Shown piece after piece: positions 28,606 to 37,954 of a DNA stretch of 64,000 bases (its first letter is position 1; each line of letters begins with the position of its first letter). The position numbers and the translations under genes are program-made. Under the pieces are notes generated by a model that saw nothing but the letters and a program-made list of their open reading frames with translations, was not told the origin of the DNA and did no database searches. The stretch covers positions 434,001 to 498,000 of the forward strand of contig NZ_CABPRV010000003.1 in the NCBI RefSeq assembly GCF_902459735.1, written 5' to 3'. This DNA comes from Pandoraea capi. Lineage in GTDB: Bacteria > Pseudomonadota > Gammaproteobacteria > Burkholderiales > Burkholderiaceae.

Positions 28606-29089
28606 GATGACGGCGCAGATCGTGCTGCGCGAGGGGCGAGCATCGGATGTCGACGCGCTGACTCAACTGCTCATGCAGACTTATTTCTCGACGTGGGCGC
28701 CCGTGCTGCGCGCTGAGATTGCCGCGACGTTAGCATCAGGTGAACGCACGCGCGCCTACGTGCAGGCCCATTGGGCTGAGTTCGTCGTCGCGGTGCCGCA
28801 GGGGGCGGATGAGGACGTTATCGGCATGGTGCATGCGGTCGGCGACTTCATCGACGCGCTGCACGTGTCGCCATCGCAGCAGCGCCGGGGCATTGGGGCG
28901 TTGCTGCTGGCGCACGCCGAAACGCAAATGCGCGCGCAGGGGCATCGGGTGGCGCGCCTCGAGACCGACACCTTCAATACGCAAAGCCGCGCTTTTTACG
29001 GGCGACACGGGTACGCCGAGGTCGCCATGTATCCCGACGAAGAATGGGACAGCGGTTTGACAACGGTGCTGCTCACAAAACCGCTCTGA
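28592..29089 (+). CDS. GNAT family N-acetyltransferase
   Basis: Acetyl-CoA-dependent acetyltransferase of about 165 aa. IVLREGRASDVDALTQLL is the first strand-helix; the acetyl-CoA pyrophosphate loop is HVSPSQQRRGIGALLLAHAE (Q/RxxGxG/A form), and FNTQSRAFYGRHGYAEV is the C-terminal motif. ATG at 28592 has GAGGA ahead of it and overlaps the helicase; ATG at 28607, just past the helicase stop, is an alternative. Target molecule unknown. Confidence 0.85.
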   Translation: MPGREMTAQIVLREGRASDVDALTQLLMQTYFSTWAPVLRAEIAATLASGERTRAYVQAHWAEFVVAVPQGADEDVIGMVHAVGDFIDALHVSPSQQRRGIGALLLAHAETQMRAQGHRVARLETDTFNTQSRAFYGRHGYAEVAMYPDEEWDSGLTTVLLTKPL

Positions 29090-29232
29090 CGCCGCGCGCA
29101 TGCCGACATCATCGGCTCGGGGATTCCTCGGATACGTGGCGGCAGTGCGTCGCAGACGTTCCGCAACCGCGCCTGGAAAGCACGGGAAACTTTCGGCACG
29201 TTTCGACGGTGAGGCGCGGAAATTTTCTAAAG

Positions 29233-29260
29233 TTGCCGTCTTTCGTGCATCAGGTATAGT
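29233..29260 (+). promoter_or_regulatory. Candidate sigma-70 promoter for the bestrophin-like gene
   Basis: TTGCCG (29233-29238), 16-base spacer, TATAGT (29255-29260), 84 bases before the ATG at 29345. The sequence around it is locally AT-rich. Confidence 0.45.
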
Positions 29261-29344
29261 CGCCGCATCGGCGGCGGAGCACTGCGCCTCGACCGTCGGA
29301 AAAGTTTCGGAAAGCATGATCACGATGAAATCCGGGAGACGTGA

Positions 29345-30136
29345 ATGCAGCGGGTGGTGGATCAGATGACGTTGTTGCCGATGGGCTTGTTGCTCGTCTG
29401 CATGGCGATGGGCACGGCATTGCTTGCCGTTGTTGTCGCCTGGCTGGCACGCGTCACGCTGTTCGACCGGTTGAAGGATCCGTCCGAAGTGCGCGGCTCC
29501 GTGGCCGACGTGGTCCACGGCAGCCTGCTGGCCTTCATCGTGTTCGTGCTGGCCCACGTGCTGACGGATGTGCGGGCGAATCTTGGGCATGCCGACGATC
29601 AGGCACTGCACGAGGCGTCGGTGGTTCGTCGGCTCGATCGTGAATTGAAGGCCGTTGGCGACGACGATGCCAAGTCGGCGCGCGTATTGCTGCGTGGCTA
29701 TGTGGCGTCTGCCGTGACCGATGAATGGAAGACGTTGAGTACCGCCGACCCTGAGCTTTCGCCGGATACCGAGACGGCGCTCACGGCATTCGTCGGTGCG
29801 ACGCGCCGGGTGATCGCCCGACATGAGGACAGCGCCAGTTCGATTCGCACATTGCTCGACCGTCTGGAAGAGGCGAGGCAGGGACGCTTCGAGAATTCGA
29901 CGAAGACGGTGCCCGGCGTGTTCTGGTGGGTGATCTCGCTGTTCATGCTCGCGGCAATGGCGATGAATGGTCGATATCCGGGCTCGTGGAAGAGCAACGT
30001 GATCGTCGCGATGCACATGGGTGCGATCGGCATGGTGATTGCGCTGATCGTCAATCTCGACGAACCCTTCCGCGGCTCCTCGGGCATTTCGCCTGTGCCG
30101 CTGGCGAAATCCGTCGGCATTGTTGTGCCGAACTGA
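29345..30136 (+). CDS. DUF4239 (bestrophin-like) membrane protein
   Basis: 263 aa with two hydrophobic hairpins: helices at about 10-35 and 58-75 in the N-terminal part, and two more near 192-210 and 222-240. Between them is a soluble helical segment of about 110 residues. The C-terminal LIVNLDEPFRGSSGISP is the hallmark of the DUF4239 bestrophin-like family, which is thought to form anion-channel-like assemblies. It is a single gene with its own candidate promoter. The function is inferred from the family only. Confidence 0.75.
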   Translation: MQRVVDQMTLLPMGLLLVCMAMGTALLAVVVAWLARVTLFDRLKDPSEVRGSVADVVHGSLLAFIVFVLAHVLTDVRANLGHADDQALHEASVVRRLDRELKAVGDDDAKSARVLLRGYVASAVTDEWKTLSTADPELSPDTETALTAFVGATRRVIARHEDSASSIRTLLDRLEEARQGRFENSTKTVPGVFWWVISLFMLAAMAMNGRYPGSWKSNVIVAMHMGAIGMVIALIVNLDEPFRGSSGISPVPLAKSVGIVVPN

Positions 30137-30313
30137 TGTGCCTCATTGAGGTGCTGAACTGATCTGCCGAATGAGGTATCGCGCAGAGGCGGTGTGTCAG
30201 GCGCGCAATTTGAAAGCGTTTTCCGCCGAACACCGGCATACAGACAAATTGATTTGACGATTTACCAGAACCGCCGGTTTTCCGGCACCTAGCCCGACTC
30301 AGGACGCCCCCCG

Positions 30314-30646
30314 ATGACTACGTATCCTACGATGAGCCGTAAGGCCATCGCGACCCTGCACGCCCGTCACTTTGTGAAGACTGACGCGCATGACCCGCAA
30401 GACCCGCAACCGCCCATCCCGTCGGCCGTGTTCGACCGCGCCGACGCGTCGATGTCGAAACCTGCGCCGCGCAACTGGCGCCGCTGGTGGGCACTGTTCG
30501 CGATTCTGCCGTTCGTGACGTCGGTGGCGGGATGCGGATTGCTGGCGGCACCGTGCCGGGTGGCTTCGGCCGGCTTGAAGATCATTCCGGGGGTTGGGGG
30601 TGTGCTGGCCGCGCCGACGGATGCGTGCGCTGCCGCGATCGACTGA
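30314..30646 (+). CDS. Small lipoprotein-like protein (DUF6726-like)
   Basis: 110 aa as drawn. Residues 56-74 form a hydrophobic export segment ending in a lipobox-like TSVAGC; the mature part CGLLAAPCRVASAGLKIIPGVGGVLAAPTDACAAAID is short, with three further Cys and a conserved-looking APTDAC. This tail is what I recall of the DUF6726 family, with moderate certainty. An internal ATG at 30452 would give a conventional 64-residue lipoprotein precursor and may be the real start; neither has a strong ribosome site. Function unknown. Confidence 0.6.
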   Translation: MTTYPTMSRKAIATLHARHFVKTDAHDPQDPQPPIPSAVFDRADASMSKPAPRNWRRWWALFAILPFVTSVAGCGLLAAPCRVASAGLKIIPGVGGVLAAPTDACAAAID

Positions 30647-30662
30647 CCGCAGAAAAAAAGAA

Positions 30663-30682
30663 AGCCCGCGCGTTGCGGGCTT
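30663..30682 (+). terminator. Hairpin after the small lipoprotein gene
   Basis: AGCCCGC (30663-30669) pairs with GCGGGCT (30675-30681), preceded by an A-rich run and followed by only a short T stretch. It is a weak terminator candidate on the plus strand. The rest of 30647-30883 holds nothing I recognise. Confidence 0.45.
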
Positions 30683-30883
30683 AATCCATATCAGGAGGAG
30701 ACATGGAGGAGACGAGTTCAGTATAGGACGACGTGTTGCGATGCACCATATGTATTTTTACGTAAGTGTCCGCTTGTTGCGTATGTGCAACGGAAAATAA
30801 TCATCATGAAAACAATGAGTTATTTTCGGTGTCGCCGTGCTGCTCAAAGAGTCCCCCCGGAGAAATCCGAGTCATGCCTCTAG

Positions 30884-32056
30884 TTATTGTGCGCGTGCAC
30901 CCTTCTTCGTTGCCATCAGGTGCAGCAGGAACGGTACGGAGTCGCGCAGCGACGGGTTGACCGTCGCATCGTGATCCAGTCCCTGATAGACGCGCACGAG
31001 CGTCTTCGTGCCGGCTTTAGTGACGTCGCGGGCGAAGGCCTGCTGCATGATGAGCGGCACGTCGATATCTTCCGATCCCATGCCGATGAACACCGGATGC
31101 TGGATGCGCAGCGTCGGGTAGCGCAGTGACGGCGTTTGACTGTCCAGCAACTTCTGAATGTCCGGCTGCATGCTGTTACCGGCGTTCAGTCCGGCGGCAG
31201 TGGAATGGTCGGTCAGCGTGTCGATGCACAGCGTGCGCGCTTCGTTGAGGACCGGCAGCGCCTGCGGCGAGAAGTACTTCGCCGGGTTCAGCGACGGATC
31301 GCGGTCGGCGGCCGACAGGAAAATGTACATCGCGTATGGAATCTTCGGGTCCGGCGCGCCCGGGTCGGGCTGACCCGAGAACAGCTTGCTGGCCGACGTT
31401 TGCGCGTTGAAATACGGCGTGCCGGTCAGGATCGTCGCGACGACTTTGACGTCCGGTGCGTACTGCGGCTGGTATCCCGCGGCGGCGAACGCGGCGTGGG
31501 CCCCTTGCGACTGCCCGATGAGCACCACGCGGTTCTGTAACGGGAAGACGCTGCGTGCGGCTAGCAGGCTGTCGAGCACGCTGTACGCTTCGGCCCGCGA
31601 ATTCAGATAGTGATGCAGCCCCGGCGAGCCGAGGCCCGCGTAGTCCGGCGCCACCACGGCGAAGCCGAGCGATAGCCAGGTGTCGAGATATTGAATGTCG
31701 CGCGGGCTGCGGACATTGAGCGACGGGGCACAAGTGCTGGCGATGCCGACCGTGCCGTGCGCCCAGAGGACGACCGGCCAGCCGCCCGGCGGTGTCGGCC
31801 CCTTGGGCAGGAAGACAGCGCCGGTGTCCTCGCGGGCTTCGATGCCGCCGACCCCATCGATGGAGCTATAGCGGATCTTGAACTGCGCGCTGGCTTCCGC
31901 GAGTCCGTAGTCGGGATTGAGCGGTTGCCGTTCGACGATCGCGCCGTGCGGAATGGTGACGGGAGCGGCCTCGGGCGTAATCGCATGTGCGGCACGGCCG
32001 ATGACCAGACTGGCGAACAGCGCGGCGCTGACATAGCGCCACAGGCGGTTGAACAT
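30884..32056 (-). CDS. Secreted lipase/alpha-beta hydrolase family protein
   Basis: 390 aa. The signal peptide is MFNRLWRYVSAALFASLVIGRAAHA. The hydrolase core shows WPVVLWAHGTVG (oxyanion region), the GQSQGAHAAFAAAG nucleophile elbow with Ser, and a C-terminal GMGSEDIDVPLIMQQAFA (acid) followed by YQGLDHDATV (His). This resembles secretory lipase-type hydrolases that act on esters outside the cytoplasm. ATG at 32056 has GAGGA upstream; longer frames are not signal-like. The promoter region holds five 10-bp repeats (32242-32291). Confidence 0.82.
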   Translation of the reverse strand: MFNRLWRYVSAALFASLVIGRAAHAITPEAAPVTIPHGAIVERQPLNPDYGLAEASAQFKIRYSSIDGVGGIEAREDTGAVFLPKGPTPPGGWPVVLWAHGTVGIASTCAPSLNVRSPRDIQYLDTWLSLGFAVVAPDYAGLGSPGLHHYLNSRAEAYSVLDSLLAARSVFPLQNRVVLIGQSQGAHAAFAAAGYQPQYAPDVKVVATILTGTPYFNAQTSASKLFSGQPDPGAPDPKIPYAMYIFLSAADRDPSLNPAKYFSPQALPVLNEARTLCIDTLTDHSTAAGLNAGNSMQPDIQKLLDSQTPSLRYPTLRIQHPVFIGMGSEDIDVPLIMQQAFARDVTKAGTKTLVRVYQGLDHDATVNPSLRDSVPFLLHLMATKKGARAQ

Positions 32057-32241
32057 GTTGAACTGTCCTCGTATTGGATGATGCGGGATGCTTGGGCGAG
32101 CAGCGCTCGCGCACTGCCCGGATGCCTGCTGCTCTTGCGTGGCCAATACGGGTGACGTTACACCGTCCCCCTGTGAAAGTCTTAATAATGCCGAATCGAT
32201 GCGTCCCCGACCGTGACGTTCGCGCCCCGGGGCACTCGGGC

Positions 32242-32291
32242 GCGACCGGATGCGACTGAGTGCGATCGGCCGCGATCAAGCGCGATTAAAC
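32242..32291. repeat. Five degenerate 10-bp GCGAY tandem repeats
   Basis: GCGACCGGAT, GCGACTGAGT, GCGATCGGCC, GCGATCAAGC and GCGATTAAAC occur with exact 10-bp phasing, 25 bases 3' of the stop codon at 32317 (minus strand) and upstream of the lipase gene. Period equals one helical turn. Confidence 0.6.
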
Positions 32292-32316
32292 ACGTCGAGG
32301 CGCCCTGCGGCACACA

Positions 32317-33735
32317 TCAACCGTGCGATGCCTGACCGCCTTGGGCCTGCGTTGCTGCGGCCTGCTCGGCCTCGCGCCACGCACGGCGCGAGCGACGCAT
32401 CCGGCGCAGCGCCAGCGACGTCATGGTGATCCAGCCGAACGGACGCGGATCGACGAGCATGCTCACCGCGCGCGCATAGTCCAGCACCAGACCCGGCGTC
32501 CACGCCATGGTCTTGGCGCGCTTGCGCAGTTGCGCCGCGACCCACAGCTCCGGCGTGAGCCACAGCCGGACGAACGTCCACCAGCCGGCATCGGCGCCGT
32601 TCTGCAATTGCCCCACACGACCCTCGATAGCGGCTTCGAGCGCCTTGGCCACACTGCTCGAACAGTTGCGGTGCGTGAGGTTATACGTGGCGTTGCGCTG
32701 GTATGTCTGCCAGAAAGCGGCCAATTGCTGCGGACTGTAATTGCGAATGCGAACCTTGACCGTCGACGGACACCAGGCCTTCGATTCGGTTGCGTAGTCC
32801 GGCTGGAACGTGCCGGGCACGTCGTTCTCGCGGGTGGCGCGCAGCAACTGTCCGAACTGATCCGGCGAACGGTCGATTTCCTTCGCGGGGTAGAGACTCA
32901 CATAGATTCCCTCGTGGCTCTCTAGTGCAGCGTGGCCGGTCGAAATCACACCATTCTTGTCGACGGCAGCGATATAGCGATCGATCACCGGATGCCGACG
33001 CGCAGGGGCTTTGGAGGACCCCGACGGCGTCCAGACGTGCACCGTCAGCGCGGGTTCGGCGTCCGTGGGCGGACCGTCCCAACGCGGGGCGCGAGGACGA
33101 TCGCGCCACAGGCGGCGCTTGTCTTCCGGGCTGCCGAGAATCTGCTCCACGCGGAAGTCGCCACGCATGCGTCGCGCGCGCATGGCGAGCACGAGCACGT
33201 TCCACCCGGTGAAGACGAGGCCCAGTCCGATGGCGTACGGCAGCGTGCCCTTGTAGTGCGTGGGATACGGCTGGTAGAAGAAGATCGCTACGCCGATTTC
33301 CAGCAGGCCGCCGACCATCGCCCAGATCCAGCGCGGATAGCGCACCACGTAAGCCGCCACGCATTGCAGCAGGCCGTCGGCGAGGAACAGCGTGCCGAAC
33401 AGCATCGACAGCCAGAAGTTGCCATTGAACTGATGGAAGACGAGTACGAGCAATGCCGCGACCGTGAACGTACCGCCTTTGAGCCCGCGCACGAGCCGCT
33501 GACCGCCCACACCGATGGTCGCGATGGCAAGCGTCGCCAGCCCTTCGAGCAGCAGCAGCCACGCGAAGACCTTGAGCGGGAAATGCACCACGCCGTCGAG
33601 CGCATCAACGATCAGCGCCAGGCCGAAGGCAAAGAAGATCGCGCCGATCCAGATCAGCGCACGAGCCCGGCGGCGCAGGTAATTCACGCCAAGCAATAAC
33701 AGAATCAGACGTACCAACGAGAGTCTCCATCGCAT
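32317..33735 (-). CDS. HdeD-like membrane protein fused to a possible papain-like/PPPDE thiol-hydrolase domain
   Basis: 472 aa. The first 220 residues hold about seven short membrane helices in the pattern of HdeD/DUF308 acid-resistance proteins (IWIGAIFFAFGLALIVDAL; FWLSMLFGTLFLADGLLQCV). The C-terminal 200 residues are soluble: STGHAALESHEGIYVSLYP carries a His, and NLTHRNCSSSVAKALEA a Cys, in the His-then-Cys order of circularly permuted papain-like enzymes (PPPDE/LRAT/NlpC relatives). The protease assignment is inference from these motifs. ATG 33735 is preferred to the GTG at 33765. Confidence 0.6.
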   Translation of the reverse strand: MRWRLSLVRLILLLLGVNYLRRRARALIWIGAIFFAFGLALIVDALDGVVHFPLKVFAWLLLLEGLATLAIATIGVGGQRLVRGLKGGTFTVAALLVLVFHQFNGNFWLSMLFGTLFLADGLLQCVAAYVVRYPRWIWAMVGGLLEIGVAIFFYQPYPTHYKGTLPYAIGLGLVFTGWNVLVLAMRARRMRGDFRVEQILGSPEDKRRLWRDRPRAPRWDGPPTDAEPALTVHVWTPSGSSKAPARRHPVIDRYIAAVDKNGVISTGHAALESHEGIYVSLYPAKEIDRSPDQFGQLLRATRENDVPGTFQPDYATESKAWCPSTVKVRIRNYSPQQLAAFWQTYQRNATYNLTHRNCSSSVAKALEAAIEGRVGQLQNGADAGWWTFVRLWLTPELWVAAQLRKRAKTMAWTPGLVLDYARAVSMLVDPRPFGWITMTSLALRRMRRSRRAWREAEQAAATQAQGGQASHG

Positions 33736-33849
33736 GCGCGCGTCCCGACAGCCGGAGGACGACACGCACCCCGAATGCGGGAGGGTTTGAACTAATTTGG
33801 GATGCCGCCTATTTTTGTCGCTATCTTAGCGCGTCAACCGTGACAGACC

Positions 33850-33889
33850 AAAAAACAAAGGCGGTGCGTCCCTTACGGGGCGCACCGCC
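33850..33889 (-). terminator. Terminator of argG
   Basis: Minus-strand stem GGCGGTGCG-CCCC / GGG-CGCACCGCC (33860-33889) followed by TTTGTTTTTT (33850-33859). 63 bases past the argG stop. Confidence 0.85.
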
Positions 33890-33952
33890 TGTTGCGGCAG
33901 ACGATACAGACGCATCGCGACCTCACCGGGAGGCGCGATACGTTGGTGGGTC

Positions 33953-35308
<1,356 letters not shown>

Positions 35309-35462
35309 TTAACCTGTCAAGTATCCCCGTCCGGACTAGGGATGGTCAAGTCTGATGGGCGATTCGTGCCGCTTTGTCCGGCTTCCCGGCGCTTTTCCCG
35401 CACGCCGGGACTGCATTCCAGCGATGTCATCCTTTCATCGCGTGGCGTCGCGTCGCACCCGG

Positions 35463-36359
35463 TTACCACTGCGTGCCGGCCACGCTGCATGCAGACGCCA
35501 GGAAGTCCGAAAACGCCCGGATCACGAGCGATGCCTGACGATGCTGCGGGTAGACGACATAAATCGACGACGGCGTGGGCTCGAAGTCGTCGAGCACCGT
35601 CACGAGACGCCCGCCCAGCAAGGCCGGCGCGACGATGAACACCGGCAGCCAGGTCAAGCCCAGCCCGGCGGCGGCGGCGTCGCGCGCCAGTTCGCCGTTG
35701 TTCACGCGAAGACGTCCGGACACCGGAATTTCCAGCGGATGCCCGTCGCGCGCGTAATGCCAGTTCACCCGCTGGCTATGGCCGTAGGGCAGCAGCGCGT
35801 GATCGCGCAGGTCTTCCGGGGTTTGCGGCGCGCCGTGAACGTCCAGATAGCGCGGGCTGGCGCAGGTGACCATCCGCATGGGCGCGACCGTCCGGGCGAT
35901 CAGCGACGAATCGGCGAGCGCGCCGATGCGCACCGCCACGTCGTAGCCTTCGCCGATGATGTCGACGGTGCGGTCGTTCAGTTCCAGTTCGATCGTGACG
36001 TCCGGATACGTCGTGAGAAACGAGGGGATCACCGAGCCGAGGAACATTGTGCCGAAGGACATCGGCGCGGAGACCCGCAGATTGCCGCGCGGGCGTTCTC
36101 CCTGACTGCTCACCGCCAGATTCGCGGCTTCGACGTCGTCGATGATGCGCTTTGCCCGCTCGTAATAGATCCGTCCAAGGTCGGTCACCGACAGCCGCCG
36201 CGTCGTGCGCAGCAGCAGGCGAGCGCCGAGCGACTGCTCCAGCGAGGAGATGCGACGGCTCACGAACTGCTTCGACAGGCCGAGCTTTGCTGCCGCGCCG
36301 GTAAAGCTCATGGCGTCTACGGCGGTGACGAAGATACGCATGTCGTCGAGCAGATCCAT
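35463..36359 (-). CDS. LysR family transcriptional regulator
   Basis: 298 aa. N-terminal winged helix-turn-helix (MDLLDDMRIFVTAVDAMSFTGAAAKLGLSKQFVSRRISSLEQSLGARLL), then an effector-binding domain (GNLRVSAPMSFGTMFLGSVIP... VRIGALADSSLIARTVAPM). ATG at 36359 fits the family start. A 38-bp imperfect inverted repeat lies about 53 bases upstream (36412-36449) and may be its own operator. EamA lies upstream on the same strand. Effector and targets unknown. Confidence 0.9.
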   Translation of the reverse strand: MDLLDDMRIFVTAVDAMSFTGAAAKLGLSKQFVSRRISSLEQSLGARLLLRTTRRLSVTDLGRIYYERAKRIIDDVEAANLAVSSQGERPRGNLRVSAPMSFGTMFLGSVIPSFLTTYPDVTIELELNDRTVDIIGEGYDVAVRIGALADSSLIARTVAPMRMVTCASPRYLDVHGAPQTPEDLRDHALLPYGHSQRVNWHYARDGHPLEIPVSGRLRVNNGELARDAAAAGLGLTWLPVFIVAPALLGGRLVTVLDDFEPTPSSIYVVYPQHRQASLVIRAFSDFLASACSVAGTQW

Positions 36360-36411
36360 CGGTCCGATTTCCGTCGTCAGAAACAGTGAGAGAAAGCATG
36401 AGGGGGGACGC

Positions 36412-36449
36412 GGGTGACAACGCACGGATTTCTATCCGCATTGTCACCC
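36412..36449. promoter_or_regulatory. 38-bp imperfect inverted repeat in the LysR promoter region
   Basis: Left arm GGGTGACAACGCACGGAT (36412-36429), loop TTCT, right arm ATCCGCATTGTCACCC (36434-36449). The arms match except for one substitution and a 2-base insertion. No T tract follows on either strand, so an operator is likelier than a terminator. Confidence 0.5.
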
Positions 36450-36595
36450 TGAAGCCGACAATCTTAGCCGAGATGGCGTGATGCCATGTCCGACAGCGAT
36501 ATCCCCATAGTCGGCGCTCACGTCTTCCGGGCTTCCGATCTGGCGGACGTGGGACACGAAACGTCCGCGCCCGCGTCCGCCGCCATCGTCCCCGA

Positions 36596-37444
36596 CTACC
36601 GAAGCGCCAACCGAAGCCCCAGCAGGATCGCGCCGGTGCCTGCGACCGCCAGCGCCGTCGGGCGATGGCCGAAGATGCCCCAGTCGAGCAGCGCCGTGAC
36701 CACGGGCACCAGATAGAACAGGCTGGTGACGGTCACGAGATTGCCGGAGGCGATCATCCGGTAGAGCAACAGCGTGGCGCCTACCGAAATCACCAGTCCC
36801 ATGTAGAGCAGGGGCAGCCAGAAGCCGACGGTGCCGTCGATGTGCCACGGCTGCGTCGGTGCGACGAGCAACGCCAGCGCCAGCCCCACGGCGTACTGCA
36901 AGGGCAGCACGTCGAGGGGTGTCTGCCGCGAGCCCTTCTGCGCGAGCGTGCCGAGCGTCATGCAGGCGAGTGCGCTCAGCGCCCAGATCGATCCCGCTGC
37001 CGAAAGCCGGGCGGACATCAGACTCTGGGCGACGACGAGCGCCAGCCCGGCGAGCGCGACGGCAAGACCCAGCAGACGGCGCGCACTGTGACGTCGCTCC
37101 AGCGCCACCAGCGTGAGAATCGGCTGGACGCCGAGCACCGTCGCCAGCGCCCCCGGGGTGATGCCGTTGGCCAGCGCGAGCAGATACGCAGCCTGGTAGC
37201 CGCCGATCAGCAATACGCCCGTGCCGGCGACCTGCCATCGCGTACCGGCGGCGGGCCACCATTGGCGTCTCGTGAGGGCGATGAGCGTCAGTGCGGCGAG
37301 CGCCACGCCCAGACGAATCACGAGAAAGGCAAACGCCGACGCATGCGTCAGCCCCCATTTGGCGGCCAGTGCGCCGCCGCTCCAAAGCAGAACGAACAAG
37401 AGCGTTGCGCCGTGTCGGCGCCACGCGAGACCATCGAGTTGCAT
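36596..37444 (-). CDS. EamA/DMT family transporter
   Basis: 282 aa, ten predicted membrane helices in two homologous EamA halves (LLFVLLWSGGALAAKWGLTHASAFAFLVIRL; then GSIWALSALACMTLGTLAQK), with the second-half motif ISVGATLLLYRMI. Such drug/metabolite transporters usually export amino acids or other small metabolites. It precedes a LysR gene on the same strand, and a 14-bp palindrome sits 106 bases upstream of its start. The substrate is not assignable. Confidence 0.85.
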   Translation of the reverse strand: MQLDGLAWRRHGATLLFVLLWSGGALAAKWGLTHASAFAFLVIRLGVALAALTLIALTRRQWWPAAGTRWQVAGTGVLLIGGYQAAYLLALANGITPGALATVLGVQPILTLVALERRHSARRLLGLAVALAGLALVVAQSLMSARLSAAGSIWALSALACMTLGTLAQKGSRQTPLDVLPLQYAVGLALALLVAPTQPWHIDGTVGFWLPLLYMGLVISVGATLLLYRMIASGNLVTVTSLFYLVPVVTALLDWGIFGHRPTALAVAGTGAILLGLRLALR

Positions 37445-37549
37445 CGATCTTCCCCAGTGCAGCCTGTCCCCCTCGTGCTGCCGCTGCGTCGGCCACGTGC
37501 ATGGCGCGTGCGCCGGCGTGCTGACATCGACGTATCGACTCGCCCACGC

Positions 37550-37563
37550 CTTGATGCATCAAG
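37550..37563. promoter_or_regulatory. Perfect 14-bp palindrome upstream of EamA
   Basis: CTTGATGCATCAAG, followed immediately by further GCATCAAG and GCAT units (to about 37577), 106 bases ahead of the EamA start on the minus strand. Operator candidate for an unidentified regulator. Confidence 0.45.
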
Positions 37564-37881
37564 GCATCAAGGCATTGCAGTGAACCGATTCGTGCAAAGC
37601 AACGTCATCGCGTCTGACGCAACGCGCAGACAGGCGGGACAGAACTGATATTCAGATGAAAAGGTGTTGTGCCGGGTGACGAACACCCGGCGCGCCAGAC
37701 GTGGCGTCAGGCCACTACGGCGCTGACGACCACCACAGCGGGCGGTGCCACGCCGGACGGCGGGGGAGGCGCGACGGCCGCAAAACGTCCGCGCAGCCGT
37801 GCGCTCGCACCGCGTTGCGGCGGCGATACGGCGAGGCGGATGGACGAGTCAGCGGTCATGGATCGATGAAAAGAAAGGTAA

Positions 37882-37901
37882 CGCCCGTCACTCGACGGGC
37901 G
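37882..37901 (-). terminator. Terminator of the PNPOx-like gene
   Basis: CGCCCGTC (37882-37889), ACTC loop, GACGGGCG (37894-37901). On the minus strand it is followed by the T-rich TTACCTTTCTTTT, 54 bases past the stop at 37955. Confidence 0.65.
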
Positions 37902-37954
37902 TGGACACACTTTACACGGCGGACTCTGAACGAGCAAGCGCGCGTCCGGTAGTC

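Larger units (their letters stand above)
37445..37954. other. Intergenic region upstream of the EamA gene
   Basis: 510 bases without a gene I can support. It contains the CTTGATGCATCAAG palindrome (37550-37563) with GCATCAAGG direct repeats after it, and the terminator hairpin of the next gene (37882-37901). Short frames at 37669-37869 (plus) and about 37710-37860 (minus) are Ala/Pro/Thr-rich and look non-coding. Confidence 0.5.

Noticed and set aside
37669-37869. Small plus-strand frame rich in Thr, Ala and Gly
   Set aside because: Low complexity, no ribosome site and no export or domain signal.
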